From Thermaerobacter sp. FW80 (GTDB lineage: Bacteria > Bacillota > Sulfobacillia > Thermaerobacterales > Thermaerobacteraceae): a stretch of 64,000 nt of DNA. The stretch is taken from contig NZ_CP037895.1 in assembly GCF_004634385.1 (NCBI RefSeq), forward strand, positions 124,001 to 188,000, given 5' to 3'. The notes beneath the pieces are model-generated. The model had not been told where the DNA came from, did no database searches, and saw nothing but the letters and a program-made list of their open reading frames with translations. Below, piece by piece: positions 43,450-51,910 of this stretch. Positions within the stretch are counted from its first letter, which is position 1. Each line of letters opens with the position of its first letter. The translations under genes and the position numbers were made by a program.

Positions 43450-45864
43450 TTACGCTTCGGCTCCTGCTCCCGCCCTTCTGCCCCGCCACGGGCTCCACCG
43501 CGCCGACACCCAGTACACAAGCCCGCCCACCACGGGCAGCACCACGGCCACGGCCACCCAGAAGACCCGGGCCCAAGGCCGCAACCTGCGCCGCCCGGTG
43601 TCCCGCCCCGTCCAGACCACCAGGGCCAGGTCGGCCACAGGGGGCAGGATCATCGTCGCCAGGTACCCCACGGCGCCCGCCAGGTCACCGGCCAGGGAGC
43701 GTTCGGCAGGCGGGAGCTCATCCGCTGGCGGCAGGACGGCCGGCTCCTCCCCGCTGACGGCCACACCGCCCGCTCCCCCACCTCCACCGTGGCCGGAACC
43801 GCCGCCGGCCGGAGTGATGCGACCCGTCCCGGCCGGAGCCGCGCCACTGGGCCCCGAAGGACCTCCTACACCAGCCCCGCTGCCCGCCGCGGGGACCTCC
43901 GTCCCGGAAGCGCCCGCCACCCGCAAGACCTCCACCGGCAGCGGCGACGGCGGGTCCACCGGCGCCTGGTCGACCGGCGGCGGAACCTGCCGGCTCTCGG
44001 GCGTCGGCCAGGATGGCTTGGGCGGTGCCAGCGGATCCGGCATGTTGGGCTGGGGTGGTGGGACGGGCTGGTTCCGCCAGTCGTTGTCGGGCACGTCGCC
44101 CGTGCTCGCGGCCAGGAAGAGGCGTCCCGTCACCAGCAGCGGTGCCGGATCGCCGCCGCCCACCCGCCTGAGCAGGCTGCCGGGCCCGCACCCGTACAGC
44201 ACCTGGATGCCCCACGGCCGGCTGGTCCGGAACCGGTTGCCGACAAAGCAGCTGCCCGGCCCGGCCGGTGCCGCCAGCGCCAGGTCCGCGTGCCCCGAAT
44301 CCCACACCGTGTTGGCCCGCACCGTGTGACCCGAGGCGATCCAGACCTGCTCGTCCAGGTTGGGGACGATGAGGATGCCGTAGTTGGGGTGGTCCCAGAT
44401 CAGGTTGCCCTCGATGACGTTGTTGATGCCGCCGGCCACCACGATGCCGTTGCCGAAGGACGGGTACTGCAGGGCCTTGGTCGGCGCGTCGAGGTTGTGG
44501 TTGCTGTAGATCAGGTTGTTGACGATCCGCGTCCCGTCCTGGGGCGCCAGCTTCTCCGAATCCAGGGTGTTGGGGACGATGCCCGACATGTTGTACCGCC
44601 AGACGGAGTTCATGATGGTGAGGTTGCCGCCGGCGTTGGTCCCCGAATAGCCCAGGGCGTTGTACTCGGCCACCACCTCGGTGATCACCGCGTGGCACGG
44701 CTTGCACTGGCCGATGTAGAAGCCCGAGTCGGGGCTGCCCGAGGCGTAGGAGTGGTCGAACTGGCCGTAGACCGAGTCGTAGGCGTAGATGCCGTAATCC
44801 CCGTTGTTGTAAGCCGTCAGGTACGAGCCGCGGTAGCCCAGCACGCCCGTCCAGTAGAAGCCGTTGAGCAGGTGGTTGCGGGCGGTCATGTTCTCGATGA
44901 CCACGTCGTCGGCGCCCAGGACCTTGATCCCGTTGGCCCGCTTGAACTCCCCGTCGATGATCACCCGGTTGCGGTCCAGGCCGCGGAGGGTCAGGTGGGG
45001 CTTGGTCACCACCACTTCCTCGCGGTAGATGCCCGGCCCGACCACGATCAGGTCCCCCGGTTCGGCCGCGTCGACGGCCGCTTGGATGGTGGGGTAGTCC
45101 TCGGGCACCCGCAGGGTGTCGTACGGGCCCGCCGGCCGCGGGGGCGGCCCAGGCGGCAACGGTCCCTCCCCCCCAGACGAACCGGCACCCGATCCGGGGC
45201 CACCGACGGCTGCTCCAGGCCCACCGCCCGATCCGGCCCCGGCACCACCTCCCACTCCCTGGGCGCCGCCTGCGGCGCCACCGGCCCCGTCGCTCGGTGC
45301 GCCAGGCGCCGTCCCGCCGCCGGCACCGGGTTCTTCCACGATGACGACGCCGGCCATGCCGATGCCCCCGGGGGCGCCGTGGTAGATGCAATAGTACGGG
45401 TACCGTCCAGGCTGGTCGAACCGCCGGCGGTACACGTCCCCGGGCCGCAGGTGGCCGGAGTCCCATGACCCGTCGTCCGCCGTCACGGTGTGGGGGTTGC
45501 GCCCCGTCACCTCCCAGACCACGGTGGTGCCCGGGGTGATGCGGATCACCGGGTCGCGGAAGAAGTCGTCACGCGCTTCGACGTAGACCTCCGGGCTGCC
45601 GGCCGCAGCACCCTGCGCCGACGCTGCCTCCGCCCTCCGCGGCATGCCCCCTTCCGGTGCGCGGGTGGCTCCCGCCGCCACCGCCACGACGCCCAGCAGG
45701 ACCGCCGCCGCAAGCGGGAACCGTTGGCGCTCGAAAGCCCGGGTCCACACGATCCCGAGCCCGGCAAGGTCACAGCGGACGCGGGGGAACCCGCCGCGTC
45801 TCGGCTGCGGACCACCACGGCCTCCCGCAACGGCGCTACCGCAACCCGCCACGCCTGCCGCCAT
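43450..45864 (-). CDS. Membrane-anchored cupredoxin / right-handed beta-helix / PLDc_N protein
   Basis: 804 aa. An N-terminal hydrophobic segment (about 48-66) precedes a plastocyanin-like domain (about 90-178) with a full type-1 copper set: H125 (NPHTVTAD), C159, H162 and M170 (YYCIYHGAPGGIGM). A Gly/Ala linker (180-240) leads to a NosD-like parallel beta-helix (about 250-560; DYPTIQAAVDAAEPGDLIVVGPGIYREEVVV at its start). A Pro-rich linker is followed by a C-terminal two-helix PLDc_N-like anchor (WARVFWVAVAVVLPVVGGLVYWVSAR). It probably faces outside. Substrate and role are unknown. Confidence 0.8.
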   Translation of the reverse strand: MAAGVAGCGSAVAGGRGGPQPRRGGFPRVRCDLAGLGIVWTRAFERQRFPLAAAVLLGVVAVAAGATRAPEGGMPRRAEAASAQGAAAGSPEVYVEARDDFFRDPVIRITPGTTVVWEVTGRNPHTVTADDGSWDSGHLRPGDVYRRRFDQPGRYPYYCIYHGAPGGIGMAGVVIVEEPGAGGGTAPGAPSDGAGGAAGGAQGVGGGAGAGSGGGPGAAVGGPGSGAGSSGGEGPLPPGPPPRPAGPYDTLRVPEDYPTIQAAVDAAEPGDLIVVGPGIYREEVVVTKPHLTLRGLDRNRVIIDGEFKRANGIKVLGADDVVIENMTARNHLLNGFYWTGVLGYRGSYLTAYNNGDYGIYAYDSVYGQFDHSYASGSPDSGFYIGQCKPCHAVITEVVAEYNALGYSGTNAGGNLTIMNSVWRYNMSGIVPNTLDSEKLAPQDGTRIVNNLIYSNHNLDAPTKALQYPSFGNGIVVAGGINNVIEGNLIWDHPNYGILIVPNLDEQVWIASGHTVRANTVWDSGHADLALAAPAGPGSCFVGNRFRTSRPWGIQVLYGCGPGSLLRRVGGGDPAPLLVTGRLFLAASTGDVPDNDWRNQPVPPPQPNMPDPLAPPKPSWPTPESRQVPPPVDQAPVDPPSPLPVEVLRVAGASGTEVPAAGSGAGVGGPSGPSGAAPAGTGRITPAGGGSGHGGGGGAGGVAVSGEEPAVLPPADELPPAERSLAGDLAGAVGYLATMILPPVADLALVVWTGRDTGRRRLRPWARVFWVAVAVVLPVVGGLVYWVSARWSPWRGRRAGAGAEA

Positions 45865-45881
45865 GACGCATCCCCCCAGGC

Positions 45882-45906
45882 GGCGTGGAACGCAGCGTTC
45901 CACGCC
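45882..45906. promoter_or_regulatory. Perfect palindrome upstream of the beta-helix gene
   Basis: Arms GGCGTGGAACGC and GCGTTCCACGCC around one A, 18 bases before the start codon and just before its ribosome site. It is a good candidate operator, or an RNA hairpin that controls translation. Confidence 0.5.
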
Positions 45907-46045
45907 ATCGATGGCGCGATCCGGTCCCCGCGCCGTCGACGTCGCCGACGCCCATGACGCGGCGATCGGGTGGGGTCCGGATCCGGTGGCGCGGGTCCCA
46001 CCGTTCGGCGAGGTGGTGCGATCTGCTCCGCTCCTGCGGCTGTTC

Positions 46046-46146
46046 GACGTCGGAGGCGACGGTTCTTGCTGCCCGGCCTGGACCCACGGGGTCGGACTCA
46101 TGATGGAGGCCGGCTGCTTGACGTCGGAGGCGACGGTTGTTGCTGC
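46046..46146. repeat. 27-bp direct repeat pair
   Basis: The copies at 46046-46072 and 46120-46146 differ at one base and each starts GACGTCGGAGGCGACGG. The starts are 74 bases apart in the spacer before the PuuD-like gene. They may be binding sites, but could also be a remnant of duplicated coding DNA. Confidence 0.7.
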
Positions 46147-46250
46147 TGGGAACGGCTCCCCGTCGAAGGGCTCCCGGGAGGAACCGGCCCCGGCGGTGCG
46201 AAGGGAACAGCGATCGCCATCGCTGCGGCTCGTGGGGTGATGGTCGTGTG

Positions 46251-46976
46251 ATGGTCGTGCCCCGACCCGTGATCGGCGTAACCTCTTATGGGTGGGACGC
46301 GCGCGGTCGCCTGTTCGTCCCCGGCGACTACCTGACGGCGGTGCGGCTGGCCGGCGGCATCCCCGTGGTCCTCGTGGCGGACGGCCCGCCGCCAGAGGAG
46401 ATCGCGGCCCGGGTCGACGGGGTCGTCCTGGTGGGAGGCGGTGACGTGGACCCCATCCATTACAGCGCCGACCCCCACCCCACCGTCACCGGGGTCGATG
46501 CAGCGCGCGACGCCTTCGAACTGGCCCTGGTCCGCCTGGCCATCGAGCGCCGCATCCCCGTCCTGGGCATCTGCCGCGGCGCCCAGGTGATGAACGTGGC
46601 CCTGGGGGGTGACCTGGTCCAGCACATTCCCGACCGCTACGGCCACGGGGTATCGCACGCACCCCCCGACGGGAGTGGACCGCGAGCGGTGCACGCGGTC
46701 ACCCTGGTGCCGGGCAGCAAGCTCCACCGCATCTACGGGTCGGACCGCATCCCGGTGCGCTCCCGCCATCACCAGGCCGTGGGGCGGCCCGCCCCGGGCC
46801 TGGCGGTGGCGGCAACCGCGGACGACGGCGTCGTCGAGGCGGTGGAGTGGACCGATCCCACCCATCCCTTCGCCATCGGCGTGCAGTGGCATCCCGAGGA
46901 CGGGATCGCCCACGATGCGCTCCAGCAGCGGCTCTTCGCGGCGCTGGTCGAGGCGGCCGGACGGAGCGGGGCGTGA
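46251..46976 (+). CDS. Class I glutamine-amidotransferase-like hydrolase (PuuD family)
   Basis: 241 aa. The nucleophile elbow is PVLGICRGAQVMNVALGG (Cys near 107), and the His-Glu pair is in AIGVQWHPED. RSRHHQAV is typical for gamma-glutamyl-gamma-aminobutyrate hydrolase-like members, which cleave gamma-glutamyl amides in polyamine or amine use. The neighbours give no pathway. The start codon has only a weak GTGGGGTG site. Confidence 0.88.
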   Translation: MVVPRPVIGVTSYGWDARGRLFVPGDYLTAVRLAGGIPVVLVADGPPPEEIAARVDGVVLVGGGDVDPIHYSADPHPTVTGVDAARDAFELALVRLAIERRIPVLGICRGAQVMNVALGGDLVQHIPDRYGHGVSHAPPDGSGPRAVHAVTLVPGSKLHRIYGSDRIPVRSRHHQAVGRPAPGLAVAATADDGVVEAVEWTDPTHPFAIGVQWHPEDGIAHDALQQRLFAALVEAAGRSGA

Positions 46977-47040
46977 GCGGTGCGCCGCCCCCGGTGGCAC
47001 CGTGGCGGGGGGACGATCGCCGCCGGACGGCACCCTCCCG

Positions 47041-48357
47041 TCACGGCGCCGAGACAGTCAGCTGCTGCCCGCGGACGTGGAAGGTGACCGTCAGCTCGGG
47101 ACGGAGGTCCCGCACCCAGGTGCGCCACTGGGTCCGGATGGTCCGCCATGTCGCCGGGTCCTGGCGGTGCAGGGCCGCCCCGAACCCGACGGGGTCGACG
47201 CCCAGCGCCGCGGCGCGGGCCAAGGCGGCCTCGATCCAACCGCGGGTCTGCCGGGCTGCCGCCTGGGCCACCGCTTGGATGCGTCGCCGGTCGACCTGGG
47301 GGTCGCGGCACTGCCACTCCAGCACGACGCCCGCCAGGTCGACCTCGAGGCGAACCCCGGGCATCGCGGCGCCGGACAGGGCCTTGGCCCCGTTCGCCCT
47401 GGACCCGGCCGCTGCCGCCCCGGCCGCCCCGTCCGCCCCAGAAGCCCCGGCGCCGCCTGCGCCGTCCGCCACGGCCGTCGGGCCGATCACCCGCACCCGC
47501 GCCTCGTCGTGGTCGACCTGGAGCGACACGCCGGTGCCACCGGTCCGGTCTCCGGATCCGCCCCCACCGGGTGCCGTGGCGGTCTCCCCCGGACAGGGCA
47601 CGACCAGGGTGAAGGGATGCGCCTCGCCCCGCGCCATCAGCAGCCCATGGTGGAGCGGAGGCGGCAGGAAGCCCACCAGCCGGTCGCCACGGAACAGGGC
47701 GATCCCCGCCGGCGCAGGGCTCCCGGAGCTCCCCTCCCCGGCCGTGGTCACCACGGGGAGGAAGGGGTCGGTGCCCGGCGTGTCGAGCCAACGCAGGACG
47801 GTGTTGCCGTCGACGCCCCGTATGGTGCCGGGCCGGTTCTTCCGGGTCACGGCGTCGAAGGAGCGGGCCACGGCCCGGTCGAGGGAGGGCCGCAGCTGCA
47901 GAAGCATCGCGCCGGCCTCGCCCCGCACCACGTACAGCGAGGCCCGACGCTCCACGCGATACCCGCGAGAGATCATCTCCAGCAGGGGCCGCAGGCCCGA
48001 CCGCGCCGCCGCCTCGCCCACCAGGATGTGATCCGCGAAGGACCAGCGGACCTCGCGGGGGATGCGATCGTCCAGCGCCTGGGCGGCCGCCTGGGGACCA
48101 GGCCCGACCGCCGAGCGGAACAGGTTGGTCCGCGTCGCGGCACCGGCCGCCCCCGCTCCCGCACCCCCCAGCGACGCGGGCAGCACCAGCTCGGGCACCG
48201 GCACCGCCACCGTCCACCGGTAGCCGCCGGATGGGGCGCGGTCCAGGGCGGCCACGGTGACGAAGGCCAGGTCGTTCACCTCGCTGTAGCCCCAGCACCC
48301 CGTCAAGGCCAGGGCACTGAGGACCAGGACGAACCCGGCCCCGAGCCGAGCCCTCAC
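47041..48357 (-). CDS. gerAC: Spore germination lipoprotein, GerAC type (locus 2)
   Basis: 438 aa Ger(x)C lipoprotein. Signal peptide with lipobox FVLVLSALALTGC, then WGYSEVNDLAFVTVAALDR and WSFADHILVGEAAARSGLRPLLEMISRGYR. The C-terminal domain (RQTRGWIEAALARAAALGVDPVGFG to the end) matches that of the fused protein in locus 1. A Gly/Ala-rich insert lies near residue 300. The GTG start overlaps the gerAB stop (GTGA). It is the last gene of a three-gene operon. Confidence 0.9.
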   Translation of the reverse strand: MRARLGAGFVLVLSALALTGCWGYSEVNDLAFVTVAALDRAPSGGYRWTVAVPVPELVLPASLGGAGAGAAGAATRTNLFRSAVGPGPQAAAQALDDRIPREVRWSFADHILVGEAAARSGLRPLLEMISRGYRVERRASLYVVRGEAGAMLLQLRPSLDRAVARSFDAVTRKNRPGTIRGVDGNTVLRWLDTPGTDPFLPVVTTAGEGSSGSPAPAGIALFRGDRLVGFLPPPLHHGLLMARGEAHPFTLVVPCPGETATAPGGGGSGDRTGGTGVSLQVDHDEARVRVIGPTAVADGAGGAGASGADGAAGAAAAGSRANGAKALSGAAMPGVRLEVDLAGVVLEWQCRDPQVDRRRIQAVAQAAARQTRGWIEAALARAAALGVDPVGFGAALHRQDPATWRTIRTQWRTWVRDLRPELTVTFHVRGQQLTVSAP

Positions 48358-49631
48358 GTTGTCACTGCCTCCTCCGGGGCGCCGGCCGCCCGCACCGACA
48401 CCGCCCCCCTCCCGCCGTCCGTCGGTGGCCGGAGCGTCCGCCCGGAGCGGGAGCCGACCGCGGGATCGATCCCGGGGCTCCCTCCGTTGGCCGCTGCGGG
48501 GACTTCGTCGACGGCCGAGCGATCGGGGGCCGGCGGGGACGTTGACCCGTCGCCCCGACGACGCGGATCCACCGGCAGGAGGCCCGCCACCGTGCCGGCC
48601 GCCAACCCGGCCCATCCCACCAGGGGCCACACCCGGGTGAACTGCCATTCCCAGCGCTGGGTGTCCGGGAAGAGCCAGAAGGCGACGGCGACGGCCGCCG
48701 CCGTCACCGCCCCGTGAACCAGCCCCTGCCGGCGTTCCGTGAGCCCCAGGGTCACCCGCAGGGTGACCCCGGCGACGTAGACGAAGAGCGCCAGCTTGAG
48801 GGCGATCCCCAGCAGCCAGGCCGAGATGGTGAAGATCTCGGGTCGCGAGAGCACCGGCACCGGCCGCGCCAGCCGCGCCAAGACGAACGTGGGCGCCACC
48901 GCCCGCGTGGTCTCGCCAGGCCCCAACACCGCCACACAGGCCGCCGTCACGCCGGCCAGCAACCCGATCATGCCCGCCGCGGCCAGCACCAGCGGCCGGA
49001 TCCGCCGATCCCGGGATGCCAGCCCGTCCGCGAAGTAGGCCAGCAGCAGGGTCTCCGCCGCCGCGGCCGCCATCACCCCGGCGCCCCGCACCAGGGGAGC
49101 GGGGCCGTGCTCCAGCAGCGGCAGCAGCTGCGCCCACTCCGCGTTGCCCGGCAACAGGATGGCCAGGTTGACGAAGAGCGCCGCCACCATCACCGGCAGG
49201 ACCATCAATCCCACCCGCGCCAGGGTCTCGCGGCCGTAGGCAGCCAGGACCCACGCGGTCAGGGCCAGCGTCCCGTGAAAGGCCCATACGGGCGTCTCGG
49301 CGTAGACCACGACCATCAGCATCACCGTCTCCCCGAGGATCCCGCCGGCATGGTAGACGGCATAGGCCACCAGCACCGGCAGCAGCAGCCAGCGCGCCCA
49401 GGGGTGGCCGCGCAGCCGGTCGAGGGGCGTCAGGCCCGGCCGCAAGTAGAACGCGTACCAGGCGCCGAGGACCAGGGCCACCACCGGGGTGTTGGCCAAC
49501 ACCGCCAGCCACGCATCCCGGCCGGCCACGGCCGTCAGCGACCGCGGCAGGAAGAACACCAGGGTCGCCAGCACGACGACGATCAGGAGCGCGGCAAGGG
49601 ACACCGAATCCACCTGATCGCGCCGTGGCAA
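48354..49631 (-). CDS. gerAB: Spore germination permease, GerAB type (locus 2)
   Basis: 425 aa. APC-superfamily permease with ten hydrophobic segments (first DSVSLAALLIVVVLATLVFFLPRSL; TLALTAWVLAAYGRETLARVG aligns with the fused GerAB of locus 1). Members bind the small-molecule germinant. The C-terminal ~65 residues are a Pro/Ser-rich tail, comparable with the linker found in the fusion of locus 1. TTG start at 49631 with GGGAGGG upstream. The stop overlaps gerAC by 4 bp. Confidence 0.9.
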   Translation of the reverse strand: MPRRDQVDSVSLAALLIVVVLATLVFFLPRSLTAVAGRDAWLAVLANTPVVALVLGAWYAFYLRPGLTPLDRLRGHPWARWLLLPVLVAYAVYHAGGILGETVMLMVVVYAETPVWAFHGTLALTAWVLAAYGRETLARVGLMVLPVMVAALFVNLAILLPGNAEWAQLLPLLEHGPAPLVRGAGVMAAAAAETLLLAYFADGLASRDRRIRPLVLAAAGMIGLLAGVTAACVAVLGPGETTRAVAPTFVLARLARPVPVLSRPEIFTISAWLLGIALKLALFVYVAGVTLRVTLGLTERRQGLVHGAVTAAAVAVAFWLFPDTQRWEWQFTRVWPLVGWAGLAAGTVAGLLPVDPRRRGDGSTSPPAPDRSAVDEVPAAANGGSPGIDPAVGSRSGRTLRPPTDGGRGAVSVRAAGAPEEAVTT

Positions 49632-49723
49632 TGCCGTCCCTCCCTACCCCGCCCCAGGCAGGCGGCCCGGTGGGCCCAGGCCCGTCAGGGCGGCCCCCGC
49701 AAGCGCTCGCGACCCGCCCGGGC

Positions 49724-51622
49724 TCACCGTCCCCGTCCCGTCTCGCGCCCGATCAGCGGCGGCTTGCCCCGCATCATCACCCACGGTGCCCGGACCAGCG
49801 TGTCCTCCCAGCCCTGCGGCCGGTAGGGCGCGTGGGGCGTCAGATACGGCACGCCCACCGAGCGCAGGGAGGCCATGTGGGCCAGGACGATGAGGAAGGC
49901 CGTCACCAGTCCGTACATCCCGAAGACCGTGGCCACCCCCAAGAAGACGTAGTGGAGGATGCGGAAGGGGATGGCGGCGGCGAAGGTCGGTAGTGCGAAG
50001 GCGGCCATGGCGCTGGCGCCGATCAGGATCAGCGTCGGCGCGGTCACGATGCCCGCCCGCACGGCCGTGTCCCCGATGACGAGGCCGCCCACGATGGTGA
50101 GGGCGCCGCCGACCTGGCGGGGCAACCGCGTGGTGGCCTCCCGCAGGATGTCGAATATGAAGCTGAGCACGATGGCCTCGAGGGCCGTGGGAAAGGGCAG
50201 GGCCTCCCGCGATGCCGCCAGGGTGAAGAGGAACTCCCGCGGGATCAACTCCTGGTTGTAGGTGGTCACCGCCACATAGAGGGGGAGGCCCACGGTCATC
50301 AGCAGCACGGCGAACAGCCGCACCAGCCGCAGGGTCGAGGCGAAGGGCCAGCGCAGATAGTAGTCGTCCGGCGACTGCAGCAGGTCCCAGAACTGCAGCG
50401 GCACCACCACGGCAAAGGGTGTGCCGTCCACCAGCACCGCCACCCGCCCTTCCATCAGCCCCGCCGCCACCACGTCGGGTCGTTCGGTCAACCTCGCCTG
50501 GGGAAAGAGCGAGAGCGGCCGATCCTGGAGCAACGCCTCCACCTGTTCCTCCGAGAAGACCAGATCCCAAGGGGCGGACTCCAGCCGCCGGCGCACCAGG
50601 GCCACGGTGCCCGGATCGGCCCGGCCGGCCACGTAGGCGATGGCCGTGCGGGTGCGCGTCTGCCGGCCGGTGTCCAGCTCCTCGATGCGCAGATGGGGGG
50701 TGCGCAACCGACGCCGCAGGGCGGCGGTGTTGGTCCGCAAGACCTCGACGAAGGCCTCCCGGGGACCGCCGATGGTGCCCTCGGTGGCCGGGTCGTCGAT
50801 GCTGCGGTGTTCGAACTGGCGCACGTCGACGAGCCATGCACCCCCCGACCCCGCCGCGGGCCCAGAGGACGCCGGGGACGAGGGCACCGCGGGCACGCGG
50901 GACGGCGAGGACGAGGGTACCGCGGGCACGGGAGGCACCGGAGACGACGGCGACGCCGGGGGCACGGGGATCGCCATGCCCGCCGGGCGATCCACCGCCA
51001 CCAGCGCGCATCCCTGGAGGAGACCGTCCACGACCTCGGCGAGACGGTGGACAGGGCGAGCCCGGCCGCCGGGCAGGAGCCCGCGATCCAGCCACCGGGC
51101 CGCTTCGTCGGCCGGCTCCGGCAATCGCTCGGTCAGGGGCCGCAGGATGCAGCGATGGACCAGCTCCTCCCCCACCAGCCCGTCCACGTAGGCCACCAGG
51201 ACGACGGCCGCCTGAGGCCGGCGAATCGGCACCACCACCAGGTCGGCCGGGTGACCGAGGGCGTCCCGCAGCCGATGCTCCAGCTCCGACACGGCGGGCG
51301 GGATGGGCGCCGCCAGCGCCAGCTCCGCCGCCCAGCGATCCACCTGGCCCAGGAAGTCGTCCAGGTGCTCCCGCAGCCGGGTGACCGGAGACTCGGCCAG
51401 GGGCGGTTGTCCGCTCACCGGCACGGGCGACCGGGAGGGTAGGCGGGGGTCGGTGCGACCCGGCCGCCCGCCCGCCCCCGACAGGCCCCGGTCGGGATGG
51501 ATCGCCGGCTGTCCTGTGCCGGCCGGGGCGGATGCGGTCCGGTCGCGGATACGGCCCGTGCCGGACTCCCGCATCGGCCTCCTCGGGTCCATGGGGTTCG
51601 ACGGCTCCTCCAGGGCCTTCAC
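49724..51622 (-). CDS. gerAA: Spore germination protein, GerAA type (locus 2)
   Basis: Up to 632 aa. Soluble N-terminal part with RLREHLDDFLGQVDRW, then IRRPQAAVVLVAYVDGLV. A Pro/Ser-rich insert lies near residues 212-258. The core is HLRIEELDTGRQTRTRTAIAYVAGRADP and RLTERPDVVAAGLMEGRVAVLVDGTPFAVVV, with membrane segments from about 420. The conserved FWDLLQSPDDYYLRWPFASTLRLVRL matches locus 1. The start is uncertain: GTG 51622 lacks a ribosome site; ATG 51592 and ATG 51574 lie inside a GAGGAGG-containing stretch. Confidence 0.87.
   Translation of the reverse strand: MKALEEPSNPMDPRRPMRESGTGRIRDRTASAPAGTGQPAIHPDRGLSGAGGRPGRTDPRLPSRSPVPVSGQPPLAESPVTRLREHLDDFLGQVDRWAAELALAAPIPPAVSELEHRLRDALGHPADLVVVPIRRPQAAVVLVAYVDGLVGEELVHRCILRPLTERLPEPADEAARWLDRGLLPGGRARPVHRLAEVVDGLLQGCALVAVDRPAGMAIPVPPASPSSPVPPVPAVPSSSPSRVPAVPSSPASSGPAAGSGGAWLVDVRQFEHRSIDDPATEGTIGGPREAFVEVLRTNTAALRRRLRTPHLRIEELDTGRQTRTRTAIAYVAGRADPGTVALVRRRLESAPWDLVFSEEQVEALLQDRPLSLFPQARLTERPDVVAAGLMEGRVAVLVDGTPFAVVVPLQFWDLLQSPDDYYLRWPFASTLRLVRLFAVLLMTVGLPLYVAVTTYNQELIPREFLFTLAASREALPFPTALEAIVLSFIFDILREATTRLPRQVGGALTIVGGLVIGDTAVRAGIVTAPTLILIGASAMAAFALPTFAAAIPFRILHYVFLGVATVFGMYGLVTAFLIVLAHMASLRSVGVPYLTPHAPYRPQGWEDTLVRAPWVMMRGKPPLIGRETGRGR
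50876..50930. repeat. Coding repeat in locus-2 gerAA
   Basis: Two 22-bp copies (50876-50897 and 50909-50930, one mismatch) with a 33-bp period encode part of the Pro/Ser-rich insert of GerAA. The insert is likely to vary in length between strains. Confidence 0.6.
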
Positions 51623-51910
51623 CGGCTTTCACCGACCGCGACGCGCGATGGCGGGTCGCTCTGCAAAGACCCCGTGTCCTGTGAAGATCTCACCTGGATA
51701 AGGTCGCCGGCTTTCCGGGGTGGTATGCCCGTTTCGATGGCAGGAGGAACGCAAACGAAGGACGCGGCCGGCTCCGGCCTTCGGAGGCCGGGCCGGCCGC
51801 GGGACTCCCGCTCCGGGGCGTTCGCGCTGCGTTGCGGCCGCGTTCCCTGGCCAGTCGTTGGGTCCCGCACGGGTCCGCGGGCTGCCACGAGGGAACGCCA
51901 TCGGTGCGCG

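Larger units (their letters stand above)
45865..46250. other. Divergent spacer between the beta-helix gene and the PuuD-like gene
   Basis: 386 bases without a recognised gene. It contains the 25-bp palindrome at 45882-45906 and a 27-bp direct repeat (46046-46072 and 46120-46146, one mismatch). Nothing else is recognised. Confidence 0.5.

Noticed and set aside
45490-46251. N-terminal extension of the beta-helix protein to 46101 and several short plus-strand frames
   Set aside because: The palindrome and ribosome site lie before ATG 45864, and the extra residues are low-complexity.
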